Assembly: GCF_011065935.2 (NCBI RefSeq)
Contig: NZ_JAAMNH020000001.1
Span: forward strand, 1,385,001 to 1,449,000
Direction of reading: 5' to 3'
Source of the DNA: Clostridium estertheticum
GTDB taxonomy: Bacteria > Bacillota > Clostridia > Clostridiales > Clostridiaceae
Length of the DNA stretch: 64,000 nucleotides
This document shows, in pieces, positions 9,107 through 18,074 of this stretch; within the stretch, counting starts at the first letter, position 1, and every line of letters begins with the position of its first letter. The notes beneath the pieces are model-generated. The model made no database searches. It was not told where the DNA came from and saw nothing but the letters and a program-made list of their open reading frames with translations. The position numbers were made by a program, and so were the translations under genes.

Positions 9107-10024
9107 ATGAATTATGTAATTGGAATTGATAGCGGAGGAACAAAGACACATATCAAGATTGCTTCTTTAGACAAACAAATATTATATGAGGGCTTTGGCA
9201 GTTCGGGAAATATTTATACAAATAAAGTTGAAGATTTAATAAAGTGCTTTCATGACTTGCTTTTTTCAGCATTAGATGTCTTGGAGTTATCTACCCAAAA
9301 TTGTAAAAGTATAGCCGTTGGTTCTGCAGGAGTATGCAAAAATAATTCAGGTCATATTTTAAGGGATATATTAATAAATTTTGGATTTTGTTGCAACATA
9401 ACAATAACAGATGATGCACATATTGCATTATGCGGTGGATTGGGCAATACAGAAGGAATTGTACTAATTTCTGGTACAGGTTCCATTTGTTATGGTATTA
9501 ATTCTTCTGGTGAAACAATGCATTGTGGAGGATACGGACATTTATTGGGTGATGAGGGTTCTGCTTATTTTATTGCAATGCAGGCAATGAGGCTTATTTT
9601 GCATAGCGCGGATAGTAGAATGCAATTTACATCGTTGACAGAAGATTTTTGCAAAAAACTTCAAATAAGAGAACCTATAGAACTTATAGATTATGTTATG
9701 AAAACCCCCGAAAAAGATAAAATTGCAGCTTTATCACAAATTGTAGATAAGGCTGCCTTAGATGGTGATAAAATGGCTATTGTAGTTTTAGAAAATGCAG
9801 CTGAAGATTTGTATGCTATGGTAAATGCAGTTTACAAAAAACTTTTTTATAACCAAAAGGCTGCGCTTTTACTAACAGGTTCCACAATAGAGAATTGCTC
9901 AATTTTGAGAAATAAATTTGAAAGCTTACTTAGTGAAAAGTTGAATAAAATTACAATTTGCAAAAAGTTATATGACCCTGCATATGGGGCAGTTTTAGTT
10001 GCACTTGAAAAAAAGATTATTTAA
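9107..10024 (+). CDS. BadF/BadG-type sugar kinase, MurK-like (MurNAc/GlcNAc kinase)
   Basis: ASKHA-fold kinase of the N-acetylglucosamine kinase family. The phosphate-1 loop is GIDSGGTKTHIKIAS (residues 5-19), the phosphate-2 loop region is ISGTGSICYGI (about 121-131) and GGYGHLLGDEGSAYF is the family's conserved core (about 142-156). At 305 residues it has the family's usual length. In Clostridium acetobutylicum a kinase of this family (MurK) sits beside murQ and phosphorylates both MurNAc and GlcNAc after non-PTS uptake. The identical pairing here makes that role the best guess, although substrate specificity cannot be read from sequence. Confidence 0.85.
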   Translation: MNYVIGIDSGGTKTHIKIASLDKQILYEGFGSSGNIYTNKVEDLIKCFHDLLFSALDVLELSTQNCKSIAVGSAGVCKNNSGHILRDILINFGFCCNITITDDAHIALCGGLGNTEGIVLISGTGSICYGINSSGETMHCGGYGHLLGDEGSAYFIAMQAMRLILHSADSRMQFTSLTEDFCKKLQIREPIELIDYVMKTPEKDKIAALSQIVDKAALDGDKMAIVVLENAAEDLYAMVNAVYKKLFYNQKAALLLTGSTIENCSILRNKFESLLSEKLNKITICKKLYDPAYGAVLVALEKKII

Positions 10025-10490
10025 CAGAGTTTAGAATCCTGGATTGAAGGTTTTGAGGTAGAATTAAAAACCTCCTGCCTGTATACAAATAACGGTGATT
10101 TCTATATTCCCTGTTGGAAACAATTTTGCCACTACAATATCTTTCTCTTCTTTAGTATATTCTTTCAGTTCTTTTGTCATAAAATAATCAGCAATCCTCC
10201 GTTCGAGAATAACATATATTATTCTTACGACAACAATCTTAGCACAGCTGGAGAGGCTATTGTAGAACCTTTTTCAAAAGAGAGAATTGTATTTACAAAA
10301 AAATCTTTAAATATTAGAGAACTATTCATTTTTTATTGTTGAGTTTTAATATGTTTTACCATAATGTTTTAATAGTAATTTATTAATAATAAGATCAGAA
10401 CACCTATAAATAATGGACAGCCGAGGTTCCATTATCATCCAAGGTATGTTTTGAAAGAATTACTAACTAAGTTTAAAAGGAGAGAAAAAA
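10025..10490. other. Intergenic gap between the murQ operon and the GH2 gene
   Basis: It holds one transposase remnant on the minus strand (10064-10180, listed separately) and an A/T-rich leader before the GH2 gene. No further gene, hairpin terminator or clear operator is visible. Confidence 0.5.
10064..10180 (-). pseudogene. Transposase OrfA remnant (N-terminal piece)
   Basis: A 38-codon minus-strand frame begins MTKELKEYTKEEKDIVVAKL, which matches the start of a small helix-turn-helix IS3-group OrfA family whose members begin with a YTxEEK...PPxN...ITxxS pattern. It stops after ICIQAGGF, where the family would continue for about 60 more residues. A related fragment, representing the other half of this protein type, occurs at 25101-25247. 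Confidence 0.5.
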
Positions 10491-12866
10491 ATGCAATATA
10501 CTACAGTAAGAGCAAAAGAGAAGTTTGATTCCGAATGGCAATTTCATAAAGGGGATATTTTCATACAACATGTAGTAAAGGCTGGTATGACGGGTGGACT
10601 TACCGATGATGGAGAATATAAACAGGGAAAATGGATGGAAATAGCCTTTGTGGATAAGACAACGAACCCTGTGATGACGTCAGATGAATGGGCTGAAATA
10701 GATATTCCACATGATTGGTGTATAGAAGGTAATTATGTAAATGATAAGGAGTTAGGAAGCGGTCCTGGAAATAGTGGGTACTTACCAGTAGGAATTGGCT
10801 ACTATCGCAAGGAGTTTAAAATATCAGAGGAAGATAAAGGCAAAAAAATATGTATTGAATTTGATGGAGTAATGAGGAACAGTACAGTTTGGGTTAATGG
10901 TCATTTAATGGGGACTCATTTCAGCGGCTATACAGGTTCCTATTATGATATAACAGATGTTGTACGCTATGGTGATGAGGGGGATAATGTTATTCTTGTG
11001 AGAGTTGATGCCACCACCTATGAGGGATGGTGGTATGAGGGCTGCGGAATATACAGACATGTTTGGCTTACCCAAACAGATAGGCTTCATGTAGAACGGT
11101 TTGGTACATATGTTACTACTCCTAAGATTGATGAAAGAGAAGCAGAAGTAACAATTATTACGTCAGTAGGTAATGAATATCCTGATGATAAAAATGTAGA
11201 ACTTGTTTCGAAAATAGTTGATGCATATGGTGAAGTAGTTGCATCCTTAACTACATCAAAAAAAGTGAATACTTTTGATAATATGATATTTGAACAAATA
11301 GCTACTGTAAAAAATCCTAAACTATGGTGTCCTAAGAAACCTTATCTTTATAAGGTAGTAAGTGAAATAAAAGAAAATGGAAGCTTGAAAGATGTTTATG
11401 AAACAACCTTCGGTATACGAACAATAGAATTTACTGTTGAAAAAGGATTTTTTCTGAATGGAGAGCATATGCCTATTAAGGGAGTGTGCTGTCACCAAGA
11501 CTTTGCTGGTGTTGGGGTGGCACTGCCTGATTCTGTAATTGAATATAAAATAGGGTTATTGAAGGAAATGGGATGTAATGCATATCGTTCAGCTCATAAT
11601 CCACCTACACCTGAACTATTAGATATATGTGACAGAATGGGAATTATGGTGATGGATGAGAATCGAAAACTGGACAGTTCACCAGATGGTATAGCAAATT
11701 TGAAAAGTATGTTGTATAGGGATAGGAATCATCCTTGCATAATTATGTGGAGCATGGAAAATGAAGAGATATTAGAAGGAACTGTTATGGGTTCTCGTAT
11801 TTTAGACAAGCTGGCAAGAATAGCTCACAAAATAGATCCTACAAGACCAGTAACGGCAGCAATGAACCATGGATGGAATGATGGTGGATATAGTGATGCT
11901 GTAGATATTGTAGGATATAATTACGGACAAAGGGACAATCAAGATACAAATGACCATAAAAACTACCCAAATCGCAGGATGATTGGAAGCGAAAGTGCTA
12001 GTTGTACAACTACAAGAGGAATATATGAGAATGATAGTTTAAGGGGTTATTGCTCTGAGTATGGTACTTTGATTCCAGAATGGAGCTGCAGCGTTGAAAA
12101 GGCATGGAGAGATGTTATTGATAATCCATTCCTTACAGGTGTTTTCATATGGACGGGCTTTGATTACAGAGGGGAACCTACTCCTTATAAGTGGCCATGT
12201 ATTAATTCTCATTTTGGGGTTATGGATACTTGTGGTTTCCCTAAGGAGAACTACTATTATCTAAAATCGGCATGGACAGATGAACCTATGGTACATATAA
12301 TGCCTCATTGGAGCTGGACAGGAAAGGAAGGACAGAATATAGATGTATGGGTTTACAGCAACTGCCAAACCGTAGAGCTGTTTCTCAATGGTAAGAGCTT
12401 GGGTGAGAAAGAAATGATACCAAATTCCCATCTTGAATGGAAAGTAGAGTATGTCTCAGGAGAACTAACTGCAATAGGCAAAAAATCAGGTGTTAAAGTT
12501 GTGCTAGATACTATGACAACTACAGGACAACCTGCAAAGATAAAGCTTGAACCACATAAAACTCTAATCAAGGCAGATGGAGTTGATGTATCCATGATTA
12601 GAGTAGAAATTCTAGACAGTATGGATAGAGTCGTACCAATAGCAGATAATGAAGTTGTTTTTACAATTGAAGGAGGAGGAAGGATTATTGGGGTAGGTAA
12701 TGGAAATCCAAGTAGCCATGAGCCTGATAAATCAAATAGGAGAAGGGCCTTCAACGGATATTGCTTAGTTATTGTTCAGGCGTTAGAAAATAAGGGCGAT
12801 ATAATATTTAAAGCTTCATCCCAAGGACTTAACCAGTGTGAAGTTTTGATAGCAGCTAGATTATAA
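10491..12866 (+). CDS. Glycoside hydrolase family 2 (beta-galactosidase/beta-glucuronidase type)
   Basis: Intracellular retaining beta-glycosidase, 791 residues. N-terminal sugar-binding domain contains IPHDWCIEG and FDGVMRNSTVWVNGHLMGTH. The TIM barrel has RSAHNPPTPELLDICDRMG, the acid/base motif NHPCIIMWSMENEE (candidate Glu425) and a likely nucleophile Glu501 in MIGSESAS. A DUF4982-like beta domain follows (about 600-690, WVYSNCQTVELFLNGKSLG), then an Ig-like C-terminal domain. There is no signal peptide, so it acts on an imported oligosaccharide or glycoside. AGGAGAG lies 9 bp before the ATG. It is transcribed alone and ends in a strong terminator. Exact sugar specificity is uncertain. 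Confidence 0.9.
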   Translation: MQYTTVRAKEKFDSEWQFHKGDIFIQHVVKAGMTGGLTDDGEYKQGKWMEIAFVDKTTNPVMTSDEWAEIDIPHDWCIEGNYVNDKELGSGPGNSGYLPVGIGYYRKEFKISEEDKGKKICIEFDGVMRNSTVWVNGHLMGTHFSGYTGSYYDITDVVRYGDEGDNVILVRVDATTYEGWWYEGCGIYRHVWLTQTDRLHVERFGTYVTTPKIDEREAEVTIITSVGNEYPDDKNVELVSKIVDAYGEVVASLTTSKKVNTFDNMIFEQIATVKNPKLWCPKKPYLYKVVSEIKENGSLKDVYETTFGIRTIEFTVEKGFFLNGEHMPIKGVCCHQDFAGVGVALPDSVIEYKIGLLKEMGCNAYRSAHNPPTPELLDICDRMGIMVMDENRKLDSSPDGIANLKSMLYRDRNHPCIIMWSMENEEILEGTVMGSRILDKLARIAHKIDPTRPVTAAMNHGWNDGGYSDAVDIVGYNYGQRDNQDTNDHKNYPNRRMIGSESASCTTTRGIYENDSLRGYCSEYGTLIPEWSCSVEKAWRDVIDNPFLTGVFIWTGFDYRGEPTPYKWPCINSHFGVMDTCGFPKENYYYLKSAWTDEPMVHIMPHWSWTGKEGQNIDVWVYSNCQTVELFLNGKSLGEKEMIPNSHLEWKVEYVSGELTAIGKKSGVKVVLDTMTTTGQPAKIKLEPHKTLIKADGVDVSMIRVEILDSMDRVVPIADNEVVFTIEGGGRIIGVGNGNPSSHEPDKSNRRRAFNGYCLVIVQALENKGDIIFKASSQGLNQCEVLIAARL

Positions 12867-12901
12867 AAAATATTGATGATGCAACTGTACTAGTCACGCC
12901 C

Positions 12902-12950
12902 AAAAATAACTAGCTCTGGAATTGATCCAGAGCCAGTTATTTTTGCTTTT
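12902..12950. terminator. Bidirectional terminator between converging genes
   Basis: Long stem AAAAATAACT-AGCTCTGGA pairing with TCCAGAGCC-AGTTATTTTT (12902-12920 with 12926-12945), one bulge, A-rich on the left and T-rich on the right. It serves the GH2 gene (+) and the converging URO-D gene (-). Confidence 0.85.
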
Positions 12951-13007
12951 CATATTTAGTAAACATAAAATTCCGGTTTTTTGTTAGTACCTCGGAAGTC
13001 GAAGTAA

Positions 13008-14234
13008 TTAATATAATATTGGATACTTCCTAAATCTATTTGCAGTATCATATATTGCAATAATTTTCTCAGGGGATATATCTGCTTGAATGTTATGAAT
13101 TTGACTAAATATAAAGCCACCGCCGGGAGCAAAAATTTTGATGAGTTCTTCTACTTCTTTTTTTATTTCATTTATTGTTCCGAAAGAAACAGTGGTTTGT
13201 GTGCTAGCTCCAGCTCCCCAAAATGTAAGCTCTTTGCCAAATTCATTTTTTAGAGTTAATGGATTCATTCTTCTAGCAGATATTTGAACAGGATTTAAAA
13301 TTTGTACCCCTGCATCTATTAATTCAGGAATTAAGTCGTATATAGAACCACATGAATGAAGGAAAACCTTTACATTAGGATAATTATTTCTCACAAAGGA
13401 GTATTGTTTTTTATGATAAGGTTTAATCATTTCCTTATACATATTTATTGAAATTTGAGAATTCTCCTGAGTACCAAGGTCATCTCCAAATTGCACTATG
13501 TCAACATATTTTCCTACAGCTGCCATGTACTTTTTTAAATTTTTTAAATGATTTTCTACTTTTCTATTAAAATAATAATGCATTAAATCCGGTTCTAGAG
13601 CAAGTTGCATAAAGAATTTTTCATAACCCCAATCTAGTTGTCCATCTTCAACTACATTTCCGCCAAAGCTACCAAGAATTGAGTAAGAAGTATTTTCATA
13701 TAAATTCTTTGCCTCGTTTATTAAAAAAAATATTTCAGTGTCAGATAATTTTGGTAACGGGATCTTATCTATGTCATCTAAAGTTTGGACATTTTCATAA
13801 GGGTGAGTAATAACATCAAAATAAAGTCCGCCTTTAGGCATACGTGCTATGGTCTGATTGTTATTTATTATGTCGAAGCCACCTTTTGAATTTTTTATAG
13901 GATTATAATCAAAGGGAACCAGGCAATGGGAACCGTCTTGAAGAATGCTCTGTTTCCATTTATTAATATTAATTCCAAAGGCAGGTTCATATCTATGAAC
14001 TTGTACAACATCTCCATGCATGAAATTTAAAATATCTAAATCTGGCTCAGCAAGTTGTTGGAAGATATCATACATTTTTGTAGGATACTTATGCATACTT
14101 AGATAATCTTTTAGTTTATTATATGCAATAGCACTTATGCCTGTGGATCTCATCCCACCAAAGTCAATTGGAATCATGTCTGCCTCTTTATGGTCCATTG
14201 CAAGTCTTACTCTTTCTCTAGATGTTAAAATCAT
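13008..14234 (-). CDS. Uroporphyrinogen decarboxylase-fold protein, methyltransferase type (URO-D 1)
   Basis: TIM-barrel protein of the superfamily that includes MtaA/MtbA and the O-demethylase OdmB/VdmB group. The N-terminus TSRERVRLAMDHKEADMIPI is the standard opening; VKVFLHSCGSIYDLIPELI carries the His-x-Cys pair; GGFIFSQIHNIQADISPE is the usual final strand but lacks the third zinc-ligand Cys. At about 408 residues it is longer than its paralogues. The ATG at 14234 is preferred over the GTG at 14243 because GAGGAG would nearly touch the latter. It lies 55 bp behind the ROK regulator gene and is probably cotranscribed with it. Role inferred: substrate-side methyl transfer. Confidence 0.8.
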   Translation of the reverse strand: MILTSRERVRLAMDHKEADMIPIDFGGMRSTGISAIAYNKLKDYLSMHKYPTKMYDIFQQLAEPDLDILNFMHGDVVQVHRYEPAFGININKWKQSILQDGSHCLVPFDYNPIKNSKGGFDIINNNQTIARMPKGGLYFDVITHPYENVQTLDDIDKIPLPKLSDTEIFFLINEAKNLYENTSYSILGSFGGNVVEDGQLDWGYEKFFMQLALEPDLMHYYFNRKVENHLKNLKKYMAAVGKYVDIVQFGDDLGTQENSQISINMYKEMIKPYHKKQYSFVRNNYPNVKVFLHSCGSIYDLIPELIDAGVQILNPVQISARRMNPLTLKNEFGKELTFWGAGASTQTTVSFGTINEIKKEVEELIKIFAPGGGFIFSQIHNIQADISPEKIIAIYDTANRFRKYPILY

Positions 14235-14289
14235 TAATACCACTTCTCCTCAAAACTTATTTTTTCTCTTGAATTTACAGAAACAAAAA

Positions 14290-15510
14290 TTAGTTAAAAT
14301 CTTGATTAGTGAAAAAATCATTTAGTACTAAGCTTATGGCCCCAATTGCACACATATCAATGCCAAAGGATGTTTCAGCTATGATTATTTTTTTATTATA
14401 ATTTGGATAAGATTTAAGAACTGAAGCCTTCATTACCTTTTTTGCATACACGGGATAATTTGTAATTAGCTCTCCTCCTAATATTATTTTCTCCGGGCTA
14501 ATAACATTAATAATGTTTGAAATACCAATTGCTAAATTTCGTGAAGCTTTATCAATTATTCTTTGGCATAATGCATCTCCTTTCTCTCCGTATTCCATAA
14601 TATCTTTGACTTCTACCATTTCTATATTGTTTAAGCTATTTGCAAGCTCTGATAATTCTCCACTTTTTACTTCAAATAAAAATGTATTTTTTATATATAA
14701 ACCTGATGAAAGGGATTCTAAACAACCGTAACTTCCACAGCTACATTTGGGACCATTAATGTCTATGCACATATGACCTAAATCTCCTGCGCCATCTTTG
14801 AATCCATGAAAAATTTTACCATCTATTAATAAACAACCACCTACACCTATAATCATAGAATTAACCACAAATAGACTTTGAATATTCTTACCTTTTCCTA
14901 ATAAGTATTCGCCAAGAGCCGCAGCTACAGTATCTTTTTCTAAATATGTAGGAATATTAGTAGCTTTATTAATTATCTCACAAATTGGTGTATTACTTAG
15001 ATTTTTCAAATTTGGAGGCGATAATAATACACCTTTTACATGGTCATATGGTCCTGGAGCGGCTACCCCTATACCTAAAATTTTATCCTTAGGAATTTTA
15101 GATTCATCAATAAGCTGATAAATAATAGAAAGAATGGCACCAATAATATTATCTTCATCTTTTTCGCAGTCTATTGGTATTATAATTTTTTTAATTATTT
15201 TTGCCATAAAGTTTGTCATAATGCCCTCAATATATTGGGCATTAAGCTCTATACCTATAATATATTTAACATTAGGATTAATTTTAATCATAATAGGTTT
15301 ACGTCCACCTGACGAGTCACCTAAGCCCTCTTCTATAAGAAACCCATCATGCATTAATTCTTTTACAATATTAGTGATTGATGAGGGAGTAAGTCCAATG
15401 AATTTAGAAAGCTCTTTTCGTGAGATGATCTCCTGTTCGAAAATAAGTTTTAATACATTTAGTGAATTTATTTTTTTCATTCTTTTATTATTTATATTTG
15501 TAATGCTCAT
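14290..15510 (-). CDS. ROK-family transcriptional regulator
   Basis: N-terminal winged helix (residues about 10-75: NSLNVLKLIFEQEIISRKEL, then KFIGLTPSSITNIVKELMHDG) followed by GGRKP, the usual junction, and a ROK sugar-kinase-like domain (IGIELNAQYIEG, FKDGAGDLGHMCID, Cys cluster CSCGSYGCLES for zinc). It matches XylR/NagC-type repressors of sugar genes at 406 residues. It is transcribed divergently from a LacI gene, and a perfect 15-bp inverted repeat lies just upstream of its start (15530-15568), a probable autoregulatory operator. The effector sugar is unknown. Confidence 0.9.
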   Translation of the reverse strand: MSITNINNKRMKKINSLNVLKLIFEQEIISRKELSKFIGLTPSSITNIVKELMHDGFLIEEGLGDSSGGRKPIMIKINPNVKYIIGIELNAQYIEGIMTNFMAKIIKKIIIPIDCEKDEDNIIGAILSIIYQLIDESKIPKDKILGIGVAAPGPYDHVKGVLLSPPNLKNLSNTPICEIINKATNIPTYLEKDTVAAALGEYLLGKGKNIQSLFVVNSMIIGVGGCLLIDGKIFHGFKDGAGDLGHMCIDINGPKCSCGSYGCLESLSSGLYIKNTFLFEVKSGELSELANSLNNIEMVEVKDIMEYGEKGDALCQRIIDKASRNLAIGISNIINVISPEKIILGGELITNYPVYAKKVMKASVLKSYPNYNKKIIIAETSFGIDMCAIGAISLVLNDFFTNQDFN

Positions 15511-15529
15511 ATTAAACCCCTACCTATGT

Positions 15530-15568
15530 ATAATAAAGTTAATTAAACGTGTGAATTAACTTTATTAT
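15530..15568. promoter_or_regulatory. Operator-like palindrome upstream of the ROK gene
   Basis: Arms ATAATAAAGTTAATT (15530-15544) and AATTAACTTTATTAT (15554-15568) are perfect 15-bp inverted repeats around a 9-bp spacer. The site sits 20 bp upstream of the ROK start codon and overlaps TATAAT/TATTAT-like elements, as expected for a ROK autorepressor site. Confidence 0.7.
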
Positions 15569-15698
15569 AGCTCACTTTTCATTTGTATTCAATATATATT
15601 TACGGTTAAAAATATTTTTCAGTCGTAAATCTGCAGGAGTTGGCAATCCGATATTTTAAAGATTTGGTACTTGTAAATATTACTAGAAAAACCTTATA

Positions 15699-15727
15699 TT
15701 GACAATGGAATATTTAACTGATATGAT
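15699..15727 (+). promoter_or_regulatory. Sigma-A promoter of the LacI gene
   Basis: TTGACA at 15699-15704, 17-bp spacer, TATGAT at 15722-15727. It lies just upstream of the LacI-type operator at 15742. Confidence 0.75.
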
Positions 15728-15741
15728 AATAATATAAAATC

Positions 15742-15757
15742 ATGAAAGCACTTTCAT
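15742..15757. promoter_or_regulatory. LacI-type operator, autoregulatory position
   Basis: ATGAAAGCACTTTCAT: 7-bp arms ATGAAAG/CTTTCAT around CA, close to the LacI/CcpA-type operator pattern TGAAAGCGCTTTCA. It is located about 15 bp downstream of the -10 element and directly before the RBS of the LacI gene, a roadblock position. The core recurs at 16829-16842. Confidence 0.75.
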
Positions 15758-15776
15758 AGGAGGTTAAATATACATT

Positions 15777-16808
15777 ATGAATAAACAATATACTATGGAG
15801 GATGTAGCTAAGATATCAGGAGTTTCACTGAGCACAGTATCAAGAGTATTGACCAATAGTGCAAAAGTTAGTAAAACTAAAAAATCTTTAGTACTAAAAG
15901 CAGTAAAAGAACTTGACTATAACATTAATAGCTTAGCTAGCAATTTAGCAAGTAATAAGTCTAAAGAGATAGCGGTTATTATACCAGATATAACTAATCC
16001 TTTTTTTGCAGAAGTATTTAAGGGGATTGACGATATAATAAGTGCTGATAATAATCACTATTCCATAATGCTTTGTAATACTAATTTTAGTAGAAGCAAA
16101 GAAAAAAAATATATTGAACATATTATTAAAAAAAGAGTGGAAGGTGTTATAGTTGTCAGTACTGACTTAAGTGAAGAATTAGTAAATAATATTAAAAGGA
16201 AAACAAGTATTATTTCAATTGAAACTTTTTTGAAGGGCGTAGATATGGTTGATATTACAAATGAATTAGCTATGTTTGAAGCTACTGAGTATCTTATTAG
16301 TAATGGCCATAAGAAAATCGCTTTTTTTGGTTGGCAATCAGGAGTACATTCTTTGAATCAAAGAATGGAAGGATATAAAAACGCATTAGAAAAGCACAAT
16401 ATTCCATTAAAGGACAACTACCTTGTAAATTGTGGATTTACACAAGCTGAGGTATATATTGCAGCTGTTAATTTTATGGAGTCAAAAGATATTCCAACTG
16501 CAATTATTGCAATCAATGATAATACAGCAATTTCAATTATGGTTGCTTTTGAAAAAATAGGAGTGAAAATTCCTGAGGATATCTCACTTATTGGATTTGA
16601 TAATATTGTTATATCTAGAATTGTTAGTCCTAAATTAACTACGGTTGCACAACCGAGTTATTATATGGGAGAAACCGCGGCTGAGTTGTTAATAAACAAA
16701 ATCAATAAAAATAGGAATCAGCGAGACAAAGAAACAGAAGAAATACCTAAAAGAATAATTCTACCAACAAAATTAATAATAAGGGGCTCGGTAAAGAAAA
16801 TATTTTAA
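15777..16808 (+). CDS. LacI-family transcriptional regulator
   Basis: Sugar-responsive repressor. Residues 5-26 are the LacI helix-turn-helix (MEDVAKISGVSLSTVSRVLT), the hinge region follows (LASNLASNKSKEIAVIIPD), and the rest is a periplasmic-binding-protein-like effector domain (FFAEVFKGIDDI, KRVEGVIVVS, ISLIGFDNIVISRIVSPKLTTV). Length 343 residues, normal. It has its own promoter with an operator-like site downstream; the same operator core precedes the next gene, so it probably controls itself and the methyltransferase/ABC transporter operon behind it. The likely effector is the substrate imported by the ribose-type transporter at 18-23 kb (inference). Confidence 0.93.
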   Translation: MNKQYTMEDVAKISGVSLSTVSRVLTNSAKVSKTKKSLVLKAVKELDYNINSLASNLASNKSKEIAVIIPDITNPFFAEVFKGIDDIISADNNHYSIMLCNTNFSRSKEKKYIEHIIKKRVEGVIVVSTDLSEELVNNIKRKTSIISIETFLKGVDMVDITNELAMFEATEYLISNGHKKIAFFGWQSGVHSLNQRMEGYKNALEKHNIPLKDNYLVNCGFTQAEVYIAAVNFMESKDIPTAIIAINDNTAISIMVAFEKIGVKIPEDISLIGFDNIVISRIVSPKLTTVAQPSYYMGETAAELLINKINKNRNQRDKETEEIPKRIILPTKLIIRGSVKKIF

Positions 16809-16827
16809 TCTTTAATTTTTATTATTT

Positions 16828-16843
16828 ATGAAAGCCCTTTCAA
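16828..16843. promoter_or_regulatory. Second LacI-type operator
   Basis: TGAAAGCCCTTTCA (16829-16842) has the same arms as the site at 15742-15757. It lies between the LacI gene and the URO-D 2 gene, ending 9 bp before its RBS (AAAGGAGG). Confidence 0.7.
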
Positions 16844-16867
16844 AAAATTTCAAAGGAGGTGTATAGA

Positions 16868-17956
16868 ATGAAAAAAATGACATCATTAGAAAGATGTATA
16901 GCGGTATTAGATGGAAAAATTCCAGATAGAATACCTGTTGTCCCTCAAGCGTTTCTATTTGCAAGTAAGACTTTAGGCTATGATATAGGGCAAATAAATC
17001 GTAATTCTAAACTACTTGCTAAAAGTCATATTGTATGTCAAGAAAAGTATGGTTATGATGGTTGTGTTATTGATGTTGATGATGCAACACTGGCAGAGGC
17101 TTGTGGTGCTAAAGTTATCTATAGAGATAATAACGTAGCATGTGTTGATGAAAACGAACCAATCTTAAAAAATTTAAGAGATATTGAAAATTTGAAAATG
17201 CCAGATCCATATGTAGATGGTAGACTTCCTCAATGGCTTGAGATTACTAAAATTTTAAAAGAAGAAATAGGTGATCATGTTTTTATTATGGGAAGAGCAG
17301 ATCAAGGGCCATTTAGTTTAGTTTGTCTTCTACGAGGTATGCAAAATTTCATGATGGATTTAATTACAGAAGATAAAGAAGTTATTTGGAATGCTCTAAA
17401 CTGGTCAAGCAAAGTATGCGAAAGGTTTGCTTTAGCACAAATACAATGTGGAGCTAATGCTACATCCATGGGAGATTCCTCTGCAGGACCAAGCCTTATT
17501 TCACCTAATATGTATAGAGAATTTGCTTTAGAACACGAAACCAGGATAGTTTCAGAAATTCAAAAACATGGAGTTCCGTACTCTATTCACATATGTGGTG
17601 ATGCTCAAAAAATAGTAGGGGATATTGTTACTACTGGAGCAAAGATTTTAGAGCTTGATTGGAAGGTAGATATGAAATTAGCTAAGGGAATAGTGGGAGA
17701 TAAGGCAGTTATAATGGGTAACATTAACCCAAGTGATCCACTTTTCTCTGGTACTAGTCAGCAAGTAGATAAAGAAGCTAAGAAGATAATAGAACAAACT
17801 AAAGGCAGGGGACTATTTCTTAGCTCTGGATGTGCAATAGGTGCAAATACAAAACCTGAAAATTTTATAGCAATGGTGAAAGCAGCAACAAAATATGGAA
17901 CTTATGAAAAGATAATGGAATTGAATGATTTAAAAATAAAGAAAAGTTTCACATAG
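16868..17956 (+). CDS. URO-D-fold methyltransferase, MtaA/MtbA-like with full zinc motif (URO-D 2)
   Basis: TIM-barrel protein of the MtaA/MtbA group, which moves methyl groups between a methyl-corrinoid protein and a thiol or other acceptor. The N-terminus TSLERCIAVLDGKIPDRIPV is standard. It has the complete zinc-ligand set: His-x-Cys in YSIHICGDAQKIV and the late Cys in FLSSGCAIGANTKPENF. Among the URO-D proteins here it is closest to the catalytic pattern of MtaA. The ATG at 16868 is preferred because AAAGGAGGT overlaps the alternative GTG at 16859. A LacI-type operator lies just upstream, and the binding protein of a ribose-type importer follows. Substrate unknown. Confidence 0.85.
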   Translation: MKKMTSLERCIAVLDGKIPDRIPVVPQAFLFASKTLGYDIGQINRNSKLLAKSHIVCQEKYGYDGCVIDVDDATLAEACGAKVIYRDNNVACVDENEPILKNLRDIENLKMPDPYVDGRLPQWLEITKILKEEIGDHVFIMGRADQGPFSLVCLLRGMQNFMMDLITEDKEVIWNALNWSSKVCERFALAQIQCGANATSMGDSSAGPSLISPNMYREFALEHETRIVSEIQKHGVPYSIHICGDAQKIVGDIVTTGAKILELDWKVDMKLAKGIVGDKAVIMGNINPSDPLFSGTSQQVDKEAKKIIEQTKGRGLFLSSGCAIGANTKPENFIAMVKAATKYGTYEKIMELNDLKIKKSFT

Positions 17957-17997
17957 TGATTTTAAGGTCTAATTCTATACCATTTAAGATATCCTTG

Positions 17998-18044
17998 TTG
18001 GTACCAAAACTTATAATGTGGAAATGACCGAAAGGTCTTACCAA
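17998..18044 (+). other. Structured leader before the binding-protein gene
   Basis: Outer stem TTGGTA (17998-18003) with TACCAA (18039-18044) encloses a GNRA-capped hairpin GACC-GAAA-GGTC (18026-18037). It ends 30 bp before the start codon of the solute-binding gene. It could be a transcript-stability or regulatory RNA element; it does not match a riboswitch that I recognise. Confidence 0.35.
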
Positions 18045-18074
18045 TAATTAAAAATATATTAGGGGGAATGGAAA

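Noticed and set aside
12353..12754. Open minus-strand frame of 133 codons inside the GH2 gene
   Set aside because: It is fully contained in a well-supported plus-strand gene, has no recognisable domain, and its Ser/Thr/Leu-rich product is what the reverse complement of this coding sequence would give.
17998..18044. c-di-GMP or other known riboswitch
   Set aside because: Only a GNRA-capped hairpin within a short outer stem is visible; the conserved joining sequences of known classes are absent.
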